Notes: generated by a model not told the origin, from the sequence alone. Shown: positions 38,115-48,848, numbered from the stretch's first letter. The stretch is DNA of 64,000 nt from Deinococcus sp. Arct2-2 (GCF_004801315.1 NZ_SSNW01000007.1:62001-126000); one strand, 5' to 3'. A program made the numbers and translations.

Positions 38115-39494
38115 TCAGCCTACCCACGCCTGAAGCTCGCCCGTGAGGCGTGAGATGGCGGCGGCAGAGACGGGCGCAGCATCGGGGTCTGCTACCCACG
38201 CTTTGGCCCAGGCGGCTTGAAAAGGGAATGCTGCAAGCAGGTCTCGCACCACCTTGTCCAGCACATCCAAATTCATGTCTTTGGGCGTGGAGCCCTGATG
38301 AACCACCCTGTTCCGCCAGCTCCGAACCTGTGCCAGTGCAGGATGGGGAGCCGCACGCCGGGGATCGCCTGCATCAAAGACATCGACATCGGGAACGCCC
38401 AGCGCCGGGGCACGCAGCAGTTGCAACTTCTCCTTGAGTCCCATGAACTTGAGTTCCTTGCCGCTGCTCGCCAAGAGGTCGGGCACTTCCTGGGCCAACC
38501 GCTCGAAGAGGCCCGCCGCCAAATCACGTGGGCGCAAGGATTTTTCTGAATCGGGCAGCCCGTGATGTTCCGCCAACTTGATGACCAGGAGCTCGTGCAG
38601 CGTGACGGCCCAGATGAGGGCGTCCGCAACCCGGTTTTGTGAGGCAGCCCGGTCATAGCGGCTCCAAGTCAGCCAGATCAGGGCGTCGGCATCATGCGCG
38701 GCCCCGCTTGCCAGGAGGGTTCGCAGCGGCACCAGCGGCGGCACATGCAGGGTCAAGTCGGCGAGCACGCCCTGTGCCTCGCCAAAATCACGCGCGTCCA
38801 GCCACCAGAGGGCCTGCGCGACATCGGCCAAGGCCGCCACCGCCTGCTGACGGGCAGGCAGTTCTAAGCTTCCCGCCGCCAACGTGCGGAACGCATCTTC
38901 AGCCCCCGCAAAATCGAATCGGCGGAGCGCCGAAAACGCCGCGTCCAGCCGCAGGGTTTCTTCCAAAAAAGGCGTGGTGGCTTCGCGGTGAAAAGGCTGG
39001 CCTGTCTGACGGTGTTCGGGGCGGTCTATTTGCCACAGCGTGACCTGGCCGCCCGCAAACCAGCCGGTGCCGCGCAAGACCTTCAGTGCCTCCAGCATTT
39101 GAGGCGTGCCGCTGGACGTGTTGACATGCAGCCGCCCCCCATGCCGGAACCGTTCGAGCGCCTGCGCCAGGACTGGCAACACTTCTGCCGCTGCATTGGG
39201 CCGCACCCGCAGCGGCACGGGCGTGACCTTGGCCTGTGGCAGCCGTTCCTTCACCGCCGCGACAAAAGCCGCTTGCTGGGCATCGTAGCCGCCTTCCCAA
39301 GACCGATTGGGTTCGCCGGGAGTCCAGACCACCAACACCTCTGTCGGACGCTCACCCGCCGCCAGCAGCGCCTCCAGCAAATCCAGCCCGGGCCCCTGCG
39401 TGCCGCCCGGTGTGGGCTGTGGGTCTTGACTGCCAACCACTGTAAAAAACGTCGTGTTGCTGTTGCCCGCTGCTTCTGCGTTGGTCGGTGTCAT
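38115..39494 (-). CDS. csm6: Csm6-like CARF-HEPN ribonuclease
   Basis: A 459-residue effector activated by cyclic oligoadenylate from Cas10. The N-terminal CARF domain has FFTVVGSQDP (16-25) and the ligand-loop signature LHVNTSSGTPQM (Asn125 to Pro131). The C-terminal HEPN domain has one R-x4-H motif, RNRVVH (394-399), the RNase active site. A long helical linker lies between. ATG 39494 begins the conserved part. Csx1-type naming is also possible; the CARF-HEPN layout is what the sequence supports. The start lies about 20 bp from the distal part of CRISPR leader A, so the csm6 promoter and the leader share DNA. Confidence 0.85.
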   Translation of the reverse strand: MTPTNAEAAGNSNTTFFTVVGSQDPQPTPGGTQGPGLDLLEALLAAGERPTEVLVVWTPGEPNRSWEGGYDAQQAAFVAAVKERLPQAKVTPVPLRVRPNAAAEVLPVLAQALERFRHGGRLHVNTSSGTPQMLEALKVLRGTGWFAGGQVTLWQIDRPEHRQTGQPFHREATTPFLEETLRLDAAFSALRRFDFAGAEDAFRTLAAGSLELPARQQAVAALADVAQALWWLDARDFGEAQGVLADLTLHVPPLVPLRTLLASGAAHDADALIWLTWSRYDRAASQNRVADALIWAVTLHELLVIKLAEHHGLPDSEKSLRPRDLAAGLFERLAQEVPDLLASSGKELKFMGLKEKLQLLRAPALGVPDVDVFDAGDPRRAAPHPALAQVRSWRNRVVHQGSTPKDMNLDVLDKVVRDLLAAFPFQAAWAKAWVADPDAAPVSAAAISRLTGELQAWVG

Positions 39495-39516
39495 CAGTTT
39501 CAGTATGGCCCGCAAC

Positions 39517-39667
39517 TTAGCAAAGCGGAACGAAACCAAGGACTATGCAGATGAGAGCGATGGATGTTGTCTGGGTGAGCAAAAACGTATATACGCTGCC
39601 GCCTCGGTTTCATTTTTTTCCGCAGTGCGCTGAGACGGCAAAAACGAGAGATATGACTCCTGACAGC
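39517..39667 (+). promoter_or_regulatory. CRISPR leader A, distal part (cut off by IS)
   Basis: Aligns with the reverse complement of leader B (from about 43301 down to 43150). Shared blocks in order: CAAAGCGGAACGAAA, ATGCAGATGAGAG, GTCTGGGTGAGCA versus GTGTGGATGGGCA, TATAC, GCAGTGCGC versus GCTATGCGC, and a final ATATGACTC versus TGTGACTC. The proximal part of the same leader is found only after the IS element, at 40911. Confidence 0.75.
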
Positions 39668-40903
<1,236 letters not shown>

Positions 40904-40910
40904 GCGATCA

Positions 40911-40972
40911 GGAAGACTCTTACATTTTTAGGGCTGGGAAGGCCGTGGACAACGACCTTTTGAAGCGATAGA
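40911..40972 (+). promoter_or_regulatory. CRISPR leader A, 62-bp proximal core
   Basis: Starts GGAAGACTCTTA and ends GATAGA at the first repeat. The reverse complement of 43064-43125 next to array B has the same start (GGAAGACTCTTA), a shared AACGAC at the same offset, the same end (AGTAGA) and exactly the same 62-bp length. This equal spacing identifies both as leader cores and fixes the direction of array A as rightward. Confidence 0.85.
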
Positions 40973-42091
40973 GTTGCAAATGAACTTGCCCCGGGAGGGG
41001 ATTGAAACATGGCGATCAATGCGACGGTGATGGGGTTATTGAGCATGTTGCAAATGAACTTGCCCTGATAGGGGATTGAAACGCCCATTTCCCGGCTACG
41101 CTCTTCTGCACGGCCCGCGTGTTACAAATGAACTTGCCCCGTGAGGGGATTGAAACATTGTGTCGACCACCCGTATCGTAACTTTGAACATTTCGCAAAT
41201 GAACTTGCCCCGGGAGGGGATTGAAACACGGCAAGCACGCCACTATCAGACTGCCAGCACACACAAGCTGCAAATGAAATTGCCCTGTGAGGGGATTAAA
41301 ACGGGCGAAGAAGAAATCATTAAACTAGGTGAATTGAAGTTACAAATGAACTTGCCTCGTGAGGGGATTGAAACTCGAAAGGAATAGGGGTAGCGAACAG
41401 CTTGTTCTTACGTTGCAAATGAATTTGCCCCGTGAGGGGATTGGAACAAACTACCCTTACCAACGAGGATGTTGGAGTAGCGAAGTTGCAAATAAAGTTG
41501 CCCCGTAAGGGGATTGAAACAGTTCAGGCAAAACTTCTAGGATACCCGCTTGGTCAGCTAGCTGTAAATGAAGTTGCCCCGTGAGGGGATTGAAACAGGT
41601 GTTCCGCACGGTTAACATTCACCCGCATGAATTCAGATTGCAATTGAGGTTGCCCCGTGAGGGGATTGAAATGTGATTTTGTACAGCTGCGCCATGGGCT
41701 CGACGTCGTTGCACGTGAAGTCGCCCCATGAGGGGATTGAAACGTGCTCAGTGGGGAGCATTATGCATTTGCTTCCGCTGTTGCACCTGAATGCCCCGTG
41801 AGGGGGTTGGAGCCGCTGGCCGACGTGACAGAACATGGCCCGGGTTCGGTATTGTGCCTGAAGTTGCCCCGTAAGGGAATTGAAACTTGTCCATCAGGAT
41901 TCCTTCGAGGTGGTGGTTACAGGTTGCACCTGAGGTTGCCCCGTGAGGGGATTGAAACTCCGTCACACGCGGCCCCAGCACCCCGCCCACGCCCGCGTTG
42001 CACTTGAGGTTACCCCGTGAGGGGATTGCAAACCGAAATCAAAGTCGAACATCATCCAAAAGGGAAGATTGCTCCGCAAGGAGATTCAGTC
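40973..42091 (+). CRISPR. CRISPR array A, 15 repeats plus one decayed trailing repeat
   Basis: 36-nt repeats beginning GTTGCAAATGAACTTGCC and ending GGGGATTGAAAC, at 40973, 41047, 41121, 41192, 41267, 41339, 41412, 41485, 41561, 41637, 41708, 41780 (shortened), 41851, 41923 and 41997. A 16th, strongly changed repeat ends near 42091. Spacers are 35-40 nt. The ATTGAAAC end is the usual 8-nt crRNA 5' tag. Almost every repeat differs by a few bases, increasingly toward the right, which marks the right side as the old trailer end. No two spacers look alike. Confidence 0.95.
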
Positions 42092-42231
42092 GCACGTTTC
42101 GCATGGGCGGCGGCCTGCGCTGGCGCTGGATGTCATGGAGCCATTTCGCGCGGCGGTGAAGTACGGTTGGGCCGAGAAGGCTGCGGTGTGGTGGCGCAGG
42201 CCGTGGCCCACCGAATGCACGAGGTGGGAAG

Positions 42232-43063
42232 TGGGAAATCCCCTCACGGGGCAACCTCAAGTGCAGCACTTCACCTTCGAAGTGGGCGGGAACGCGTATG
42301 ACACGTTTCAATCCCCTCACGGGGCAACCTCAAGTGCAACCACTTCATCGTAGGACGTAAGAACCGCCTAATCTTGTTTCAACCCCCTGATGGGGCAACT
42401 TCATTTGCAACGAAATCGGCATGCTCGACTTCAGAGCGGGGAAACTCATGTTTTAATCCCCTCACGGGGCAACCTCAATGGCAACTGGGGGATCAGCTAC
42501 GCCACTTTTACCCTGGGAAGCGGTCTTCAATCCCCTCACGGGGCAACGTCATTTGCAACTCAGTACAACGGCATGAATGGCGATAAGCCCTTCTGGTTTC
42601 AATCCCCTCACGGGGCAATCTCAGCTACAACGATGGCATGGTATACACTTCCCGGCCTGTACCAGTGTTTCAATTCCCTCACGGGGCAACTTCATTTGCA
42701 ACCTTAGACCGCATCGCCAACGATCAAGATTTCAGGTTTCAATCCCCTTACGGGGCAACTTCATTTGCAACAAGCGCACCGGGCAAGTCTGCCCCCCGTG
42801 ATACCGCATTTCAATCCTCTCACGGAGTAAATTCATTTGCAACTTCTATGACATTCGTATCAGCCCCCAGCTTGGATAAGTGTTTCAATCCCCTCACGGG
42901 GCAATCTCAATCGCAACCGGAGAGGACACCTACATTCAGGCGCGCGCGTTCATGTTTCAATCCCCTCATGGGGCAACTTCAGGTGCAACCAGGGCGTATG
43001 GGAGCAGGGTGGCGGGGACTTCGACGGGCTTCAATCCCTTTACGGGGCAACCTCAAGCGCAAC
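42232..43063 (-). CRISPR. CRISPR array B, 12 repeats, opposite orientation
   Basis: Same repeat family as array A but reverse-complemented on the plus strand (begins GTTTCAATCCCC, ends TTTGCAAC). Starts are 42232 (decayed), 42305, 42376, 42450, 42524, 42596, 42667, 42736, 42808, 42882, 42954 and 43028. Transcription should run leftward from leader B, toward array A. Spacers are 34-38 nt. About 140 bp of non-repeat sequence lies between the trailer ends of A and B. Confidence 0.95.
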
Positions 43064-43315
43064 TCTACTGCCTCGCAACGTCGTTTTCCGCGGCATTTTC
43101 CGCCTCACTGAGATAAGAGTCTTCCGAGTATCGACTCATCTTCCCTGGATGAGAGTCACATCCCTTCTTTTGACCGACTGGGCGCATAGCGGAACGAATA
43201 TGAGAAGCAAGCCGAATTGTATAGAGGTTTCTGCCCATCCACACAGTGTCCGGGCCTCTCATCTGCATCATCCTTACTTTCGTTCCGCTTTGGTAAGCCA
43301 TCCGGCTTGTTTCCG
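43064..43315 (-). promoter_or_regulatory. CRISPR leader B
   Basis: The 62-bp core (43064-43125) matches the core of leader A, and similarity continues outward to about 43301, matching the distal leader A segment at 39517. It contains inverted AGCGGAACGAA / TTCGTTCCGCT arms (43188-43198 and 43279-43289). The NERD helicase start lies only about 30 bp beyond its outer end. Confidence 0.75.
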
Positions 43316-43345
43316 CTTTGGCAGGGGGCAAGACATATCTGAACT

Positions 43346-45061
43346 ATGGCAACTCTGATTCCTGGCTGGACACAACTGAAGGCGTTGGCGACGCCGCTGA
43401 CGGCGGGCGAAGCGCATCTGGCCGCGTACCTAGAGCGCGACTTGGGGCCAGAGTGGGAAGTGTACCTCCAGCCTTTTCTGAACGGGACGCGGCCTGATGT
43501 GGTGGCGCTGCATCCCACACGTGGGGCCTTGATTCTGGAAGTGAAGGACTGGAACCTTGACCTGTACCGCTGGCCGCAGGGTGAGGGGCGCTGGCGGGTA
43601 CGCAGTGCGGGCGGCGAGGCCCGGATTGCCAATCCGTTTGGCAAGGCCGACCATTACCGCGAGAATGTGCTGCGCTTTCTGGTGCCTGAAGTGGGCGCAC
43701 TGGTACGCGAGCAGGGGTGGGGGGCGCTGGGCATGGTACGGGTGGGCGTGTATTTTCACCAAGCCACACAGGCACAGGTGCGGCAGCTCACGGCAGGTCG
43801 GGTACACGGGGCGGTGTGGCAACTGGGCCACGACAGCCTGACCCCTGGCGCGGCCCTACGGTGGCTGGGGGGGGAGGGCCGCGTGCCAGAGCAGTTCGCA
43901 CCGCTGCTGCGGGCGTGGCTCAATCCCCCGGCGCACGCGCTGGAGCAGGTGGCTCCCCTGCGCCTCTGCCGGGCGCAAGAGAACATTGCCCAACCGAAGG
44001 CCGGGTTTATGCGGGTGCGCGGCGTAGCGGGCAGCGGCAAAAGTCTGGTGCTGGCGGCACGGGCCGCGCGGGTGGCCTTAGCGGGGGGGCGCGTGTTGGT
44101 GGTCAGCTTCAACATCACCCTCTGGCACCTGCTGCGCGACGGCGTGCGGCGGGCCGGGGGCGCGGCAGCGCTGGGCAACGTGGTGTTCAACCATTTTCAT
44201 GGCCTCGCGCGGGACTTGTCCAATGAATCGGGCCTGTCCTGGCAGGAATGCGGAGACGATCCCGCCGAGTTGATCCGCCGCGCCGCAACCTTACTGGGCG
44301 TGCGCTATGACGCCGTGCTGATTGACGAGGCACAGGACATGGAAGACGCTTGGGGTGAGGCGCTGATGGAACTGGTCACAGACGGCGGACAACTGCTGGC
44401 GGCCTGCGACGACTTGCAGAATGTGTACGGCAGGCCCGCAGGCTGGCTGAGTGCGGCCCGTTTCGGGCGCTGGCGCGAACTGCGCTCCAGCGTGCGGCTC
44501 CACGATACGGTGGTGCGGCTGGCCAATGACTTTGCCTCCGCCTTTTTGCCGGGAGTAGGTCTGATGGCCGAAAGCGACCAGCCGATGCTGCCGCTCGGTG
44601 CGCCCGAATTTCGCTGGCAGGATCAGGCTGGCCGCGAGACCGCCTTGCTGGGGGCTGTCGAACGGGTGCGCGAACTGATCCGGGCGGGCGCGCAGCCTAC
44701 CGATATCGCCGTGCTGCTCCCTGACCACCGACTGGGGCTGGAATTCGTGGAGCGGCTGGAAACGCTAGGCATCCGCGTCAACCATGTCTTTACCGAAGAC
44801 CAGGACGACAAGCGCCAGAAGTTCGCCTTCTGGATGGGCGACGCCCGACTCAAGGCGTGTACCGTCCAGTCGTTCAAGGGCTGGGAGGCGCGGCACATTG
44901 TGGCGGTGCTGGACATGCCGGGTCAGGCGTCGCCCCAACACGCCATGATTGCGTACACCGCCATCACCCGTGCTCAGGGATCACTGACCATTCTGAATCT
45001 CTGCGGGCACTTCCGGGGCTTCGGCCAAGGGGCACGGGAACTGGCCTTGCAGGCGGGGTAA
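43346..45061 (+). CDS. NERD-domain UvrD-like helicase
   Basis: A 571-residue protein. The N-terminal NERD domain (a nuclease-related fold) shows LNGTRPDVVALHPTRGALIL and EVKDWNLDLYRW (about residues 45-75). An SF1A helicase core follows: GVAGSGKS Walker A (226-233), VVSFNITLW, IDEAQDMED (DEAQ 327-330), ACDDLQNVYG, and the late motifs VQSFKGWEARHIV and YTAITRAQGSL. It lies alone on the plus strand between leader B and the csm operon and is separated from the latter by a terminator. NERD helicases occur in many defence islands; whether it works with this CRISPR system is unknown. Confidence 0.88.
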   Translation: MATLIPGWTQLKALATPLTAGEAHLAAYLERDLGPEWEVYLQPFLNGTRPDVVALHPTRGALILEVKDWNLDLYRWPQGEGRWRVRSAGGEARIANPFGKADHYRENVLRFLVPEVGALVREQGWGALGMVRVGVYFHQATQAQVRQLTAGRVHGAVWQLGHDSLTPGAALRWLGGEGRVPEQFAPLLRAWLNPPAHALEQVAPLRLCRAQENIAQPKAGFMRVRGVAGSGKSLVLAARAARVALAGGRVLVVSFNITLWHLLRDGVRRAGGAAALGNVVFNHFHGLARDLSNESGLSWQECGDDPAELIRRAATLLGVRYDAVLIDEAQDMEDAWGEALMELVTDGGQLLAACDDLQNVYGRPAGWLSAARFGRWRELRSSVRLHDTVVRLANDFASAFLPGVGLMAESDQPMLPLGAPEFRWQDQAGRETALLGAVERVRELIRAGAQPTDIAVLLPDHRLGLEFVERLETLGIRVNHVFTEDQDDKRQKFAFWMGDARLKACTVQSFKGWEARHIVAVLDMPGQASPQHAMIAYTAITRAQGSLTILNLCGHFRGFGQGARELALQAG

Positions 45062-45080
45062 AGCTCTTCCACACAACAAA

Positions 45081-45115
45081 CAGGGCGCAGAACTCAGCTA
45101 CGAGTCTGCGCCCTG
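45081..45115. terminator. Terminator hairpin between convergent helicase and csm5
   Basis: Perfect 11-bp arms (45081-45091 and 45105-45115) around a 13-nt loop, 20 bp after the helicase stop and 15 bp before the csm5 stop. It probably serves both transcripts. Confidence 0.75.
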
Positions 45116-45129
45116 CTGCATCGGAGAAT

Positions 45130-46455
45130 TTACACTGGAGTCAGCGTCGTTGTCGTCCAGCCTAGAGGCCGTTCAGCGCTCATTTCACTCGCCAATTTGC
45201 CACCAAATTGCCCCGTGACCCGCCGGGATTTGGGGGCCGGGAACTCAGGGTTGTCATAGGCATTGAGATCTCGCTTGAGGCCTGTATCCAGCACCTCTTT
45301 CATCAGGGTCTGACCCCTCCCAGCCTCGTCTCCCAAAAAGGCGATGTCACTCTCACCTTCGGGAGCCAGCACCCCCAGCAGGCTGTGGGCCAAGAGGCCC
45401 GTGCCCATCCCCAGGGGGAGCAGGTGTTCGGCAGCCTTCTCCTGGGCGTCGGCCATCACCCAATCCAATACCAGACCCTGCTGCTCGTTCCACAGCTTGA
45501 TGCCCGTGCTGCCCTGCTTTGGGAGATCGGCCAGCATGTCGTAATGGAGCTTTTCAGTCCCGTAGACACGCTCTCCGTAGCCTGCCAGCGCGTCGATCCA
45601 CGCTGAGGCTTCTCCCAGCCCTTTGACCAGATTCTGGACGTCCACGTCACCGCTACGCATCCGGCGCAGCAGCGCAAGATCAATCGTTACGGTGCCCGTG
45701 TAGGTTGCGCCTGCCTCTGGATTCAGACATTCCCACGCCTGCGCGCCTGCCCGCCCTCCGTTGCTGGCGCGGGCATGGCTGTCCGGCTGGTAGGACATCG
45801 ACAAGACGGCTTGCACCCGGGTCAGGTTCTGGTCTCGGTCAGGCATCAGGTCGCTGACCTGCACGGCCCGGAACAGGTCGCGGTTCTGGGGTTGCATGCG
45901 CCCGGAAGCGCCTTGCAGCGTCTCGGCAATCTGCTTGCGCTCCATCAAGGTGTCGTCGGCCCGGTCACGTCCTCGCCTGTCAGCGGCTTGGACGCCACTC
46001 AGAAACCGGGCATACGCTCCCTTGCGCTGCGTCTGCCAATCCAGCCACATCGTTCGGATGGCCCCCTTGACGCTGCTGCCCGGAAGGTAGGGCAGGCCGT
46101 TGGCGAGGGCGATTGTAGGTTTCAAGCCACCATTTTGCCCGGTGTCGCGCAGGTGGGCCCAGGCTCCGGGGTGAACTCCCATCCGGCGCGAGGCCAACTT
46201 TCCGCCTTCGATTTCACGAGCGATGGATTCTGGGTAGTTGCCCAACGTCCTGTACTCTTGGATGGCTGTAATCAGACGGCCCTGATCAAGCAGGCGCTCT
46301 GCCAGAGGCCGGACTTTGAGGAGGGCCAATCGATACGCCTGTCCCTCTCTGTACAGGTGATAGGCCCCGCGCTCTAAGAAGTCCTTGCCCGCGCCAATGT
46401 GAACCGGCGACAGCGGCTTGACCCGGATCTCAAACTTCAAGATGTCCCGGGTCAT
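45130..46455 (-). CDS. csm5: Type III-A CRISPR RAMP protein Csm5
   Basis: A 441-residue RAMP subunit that caps the 3' end of the crRNA in the Csm complex. The start region KFEIRVKPLSPVHIGAGKDF and the later LPYLPGSSVKGAIRTMWLDW are the characteristic RAMP signatures. The C-terminal half has SDIAFLGDEAGRGQTLMKEV. ATG 46455 overlaps the csm4 stop (ATGA). It is last in the csm operon. Confidence 0.9.
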   Translation of the reverse strand: MTRDILKFEIRVKPLSPVHIGAGKDFLERGAYHLYREGQAYRLALLKVRPLAERLLDQGRLITAIQEYRTLGNYPESIAREIEGGKLASRRMGVHPGAWAHLRDTGQNGGLKPTIALANGLPYLPGSSVKGAIRTMWLDWQTQRKGAYARFLSGVQAADRRGRDRADDTLMERKQIAETLQGASGRMQPQNRDLFRAVQVSDLMPDRDQNLTRVQAVLSMSYQPDSHARASNGGRAGAQAWECLNPEAGATYTGTVTIDLALLRRMRSGDVDVQNLVKGLGEASAWIDALAGYGERVYGTEKLHYDMLADLPKQGSTGIKLWNEQQGLVLDWVMADAQEKAAEHLLPLGMGTGLLAHSLLGVLAPEGESDIAFLGDEAGRGQTLMKEVLDTGLKRDLNAYDNPEFPAPKSRRVTGQFGGKLASEMSAERPLGWTTTTLTPV

Positions 46456-47555
46456 CCGCCCACCCCTAGACTCACCGCAAGCCCACTGCGCCACACCGGG
46501 TGAGGATGCCCCGGTGGAGAGACATCGGCCAAGGTGCCGTTTAGGGGCGCGGGTACCAGGCTTCCTTCTGCCAACAGCCACACGTCCTGCCGCTGGAGCG
46601 GAGTGCCGTCCAGAAATCCGTCGCGGCGCACCAGGGTATAGCTGGCCTGTTCGGCCTGATCGATCTGCTCGGCTTCGTCGGCACTGGGCCGGGCCAACCC
46701 CAGCAACACCTGTGGGCCACCCTGCCCCAGGCGCTGTTTAAGCTCAGTGGAGAGAGGTTGAAGCTCGAAGGCAAACTGCCCACTGCCCTGCGTCCGCATC
46801 CCGCCCAGGCCGGAATCGGTCAACAGGCGCAGGGCCGCAATCAACCGGGTGCGTTGTCCCTCATCGGATGTTTCCAGCAGGAACGCCAACCGGGGCGGCA
46901 TCACCTGCGCCGTCAGAAAGGTAGTGGTGGATTGGGTGATCCGGTCTTGGGTGTTGCGCTGACGCTCGGCCTGCCCGGTGACGCTGCGTCCCCGAGCTTC
47001 CCGACTCAGGTGCAGCCGTTCGGTGGGCGTCAGGTCTTTTTCTTGGGCCGCGTACTGTTCGCCTGCCCACTGGGCCGATCGTCCAGCGTGCTTGGTGCCT
47101 CTTAACGACCGGGCCAGATGCTCCGGCGTCACGGTGAGTGGGAGAGTCTCGGCACTCACGGGCAGCAGCGCGCGCCGTTGACGGGCCGCCGCCGCCTGGA
47201 GCCGTTCAGGACTCAGCCGTTGTCCACTGCTGAGGGTCACAAAATCACTGAGGTTCACGAACTCCAGTCGCTTGACGGCTTTCTTGTCACTGGGCTCGCT
47301 CCCGCGGTCTCCTGTGCCTTGATGGGCACTGGCGCGGGGCTTGGGCAGCAGCCACTCGCCCCCCACAAACGGGAAAGCGCTGCTGACCCGGTAAGGATTG
47401 TCGGTGGGCAGGGGCGTGCCCTGCAACCGGACATCGGCCGCGTAGAGCGCGCCCCACAGCAGATCACTGGGCAGGTGGCCGGGGCGCAGGTCTCGCCCGC
47501 GCAGGGGATCACGGAACGTCAGAACGACCAAGTCGTGGTGTCCCACCCCCGTCAC
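46452..47555 (-). CDS. csm4: Type III-A CRISPR RAMP protein Csm4
   Basis: A 367-residue RAMP subunit that binds the crRNA 5' tag next to Cas10. The N-terminal HLPSDLLWGALYAADVRL matches the family's lid region, SSAFPFVGGEWLLPKPR its substrate-facing loop, and LLTDSGLGGMRTQGSGQFAF the glycine-rich loop typical of RAMPs. GTG 47555 overlaps the csm3 stop by 4 bp. Confidence 0.9.
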   Translation of the reverse strand: MTGVGHHDLVVLTFRDPLRGRDLRPGHLPSDLLWGALYAADVRLQGTPLPTDNPYRVSSAFPFVGGEWLLPKPRASAHQGTGDRGSEPSDKKAVKRLEFVNLSDFVTLSSGQRLSPERLQAAAARQRRALLPVSAETLPLTVTPEHLARSLRGTKHAGRSAQWAGEQYAAQEKDLTPTERLHLSREARGRSVTGQAERQRNTQDRITQSTTTFLTAQVMPPRLAFLLETSDEGQRTRLIAALRLLTDSGLGGMRTQGSGQFAFELQPLSTELKQRLGQGGPQVLLGLARPSADEAEQIDQAEQASYTLVRRDGFLDGTPLQRQDVWLLAEGSLVPAPLNGTLADVSPPGHPHPVWRSGLAVSLGVGG

Positions 47556-48397
47556 CCCCGCAGGGCTTGCAGCAGGGTGCCGCTCAGCGCCTGCCGCAAC
47601 GTCTGAATGCTGTCAAACTCCTGCGCTGGAACAGGCGCGTCACTGAGGTACGAGCTGCGGGACTTGACCGTGACCCGGATCGGCAGGCTGCTGATGGTAT
47701 CGAGCGGCAATTGGGGCGCTTTGCCGAAGCGGACGCGGCCATAGCCCCGGCTGCCGTTGCCCCCGATGTAGTCGTCTTCCAGCCACAGCAGGGCAGCCAA
47801 CACGTACTTGAGATCTGCTTCCACCTGGCTGAGGTCTTCGACGGTGTAGGTCAGGCGGCTCACGAACACGCTGCCTGCGGGCACCCGCTCCAAACTGCGC
47901 GGATTGGCCGCGCTGGTGATGCGGTCGAGGAAGTTTTCGCTTTTGATTTCCGTGAAGGGGAAGTCGCCTTCCAGATCAGACAGCACCTCTGCCGTGCCTG
48001 CCGTGACCTGTGCATCGCTCACGGCCAGTCGAGCGGGATGGTTGCTGTCCCGGCTGCCTTTGCCCGTGGTGCCGAAGGTGCGGTCTACAGCGTGTTTGAG
48101 CGCCTCTTCACGGGTGTCGGCCTCGTGGCGGTACATGTCGCTGTGGCCCCGGTTGTACCATTTGCCCTGTTCCATGGGCTGCTTTTTGTCCATGCCCTCC
48201 ATCGCTTCGACAATGGAGCGCAGCTTGCCCTTGAGGCTGCTGCCCGGCACGATGGGAAGGCGGGTAACGGCGTCGCGCACCACAACTTTGTCAATGCCGC
48301 CGATGGCAAACCCATCATTGGCATTGCCGATGTGCGTGCCGGTCATCAGCTTGAAGGGAAGTTCGATGATGATTTTGCCGTGGAATTGACGTTCCAT
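47552..48397 (-). CDS. csm3: Type III-A CRISPR backbone RNase Csm3
   Basis: A 281-residue RAMP protein that polymerises along the crRNA and cuts target RNA at 6-nt steps. The catalytic aspartate loop IGGIDKVVVRD (Asp36) is intact, LPIVPGSSLKGKLRSIVEAM is the RAMP signature, and a glycine-rich YIGGNGSRGYGRVRF lies near residue 210. Length is somewhat above the usual 215-250. It starts 2 bp after the csm2 stop. Confidence 0.93.
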   Translation of the reverse strand: MERQFHGKIIIELPFKLMTGTHIGNANDGFAIGGIDKVVVRDAVTRLPIVPGSSLKGKLRSIVEAMEGMDKKQPMEQGKWYNRGHSDMYRHEADTREEALKHAVDRTFGTTGKGSRDSNHPARLAVSDAQVTAGTAEVLSDLEGDFPFTEIKSENFLDRITSAANPRSLERVPAGSVFVSRLTYTVEDLSQVEADLKYVLAALLWLEDDYIGGNGSRGYGRVRFGKAPQLPLDTISSLPIRVTVKSRSSYLSDAPVPAQEFDSIQTLRQALSGTLLQALRG

Positions 48398-48399
48398 GT

Positions 48400-48846
48400 T
48401 TATTTGCCTCCATGAAATTTGAAATAGGCGATGATGGCTTCGCTGAACTTGCGCAGCACTTTGAAATCCTCAAAGGTGTTGACATGGCCGGTCATGCTGC
48501 CCATCAAATCCGCCAACAGCTTGATGCTCTGCGTCCCCTTTTTCTCGCGTCCGGCGTTGTAGATCAGGCTGATGTTGAGCAGGGCTGCCTCCCGCTTGGC
48601 TGCCTTGTCCTGCTGTTCGCGGTTGGGGGTAGAGAGACTGAGGCCCAGGGTGCGGCCCCGCCGGATGCGGCTGACTCCAGCCGTGGTTTCCGACAGCAGC
48701 ACCCGCAGTTGTCGACTACTCACGTCATCGCGCTGCAAGGCTTGCCCAACAGTTTCGGCCAGCTTCACCAGGGTGCTGAAATCTTCAATGTCGCTCAGGC
48801 TCTGGGCCTCTTTGCGGGCTGCCTGAAAGTCCTGTGTCCAAGTCAT
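48400..48846 (-). CDS. csm2: Type III-A CRISPR small subunit Csm2
   Basis: A 148-residue all-helical small subunit that lines the inner filament of the Csm complex. LRVLLSETTAGVSRIRRGRT and LADLMGSMTGHVNTFEDFKV followed by LRKFSEAIIAYFKFHGG are the family's conserved helices; the FHGG C-terminal ending is characteristic. ATG 48846 is preferred; the frame is open further upstream but runs antisense-like through the end of cas10. The gap to cas10 is 2 bp. Confidence 0.9.
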   Translation of the reverse strand: MTWTQDFQAARKEAQSLSDIEDFSTLVKLAETVGQALQRDDVSSRQLRVLLSETTAGVSRIRRGRTLGLSLSTPNREQQDKAAKREAALLNISLIYNAGREKKGTQSIKLLADLMGSMTGHVNTFEDFKVLRKFSEAIIAYFKFHGGK

Positions 48847-48848
48847 GC

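Noticed and set aside
41160..43116. Several open frames of 70-160 codons inside the CRISPR arrays
   Set aside because: They translate repeats (recurring FNPLTGQ or FQSPHGA-like units) and are not genes.
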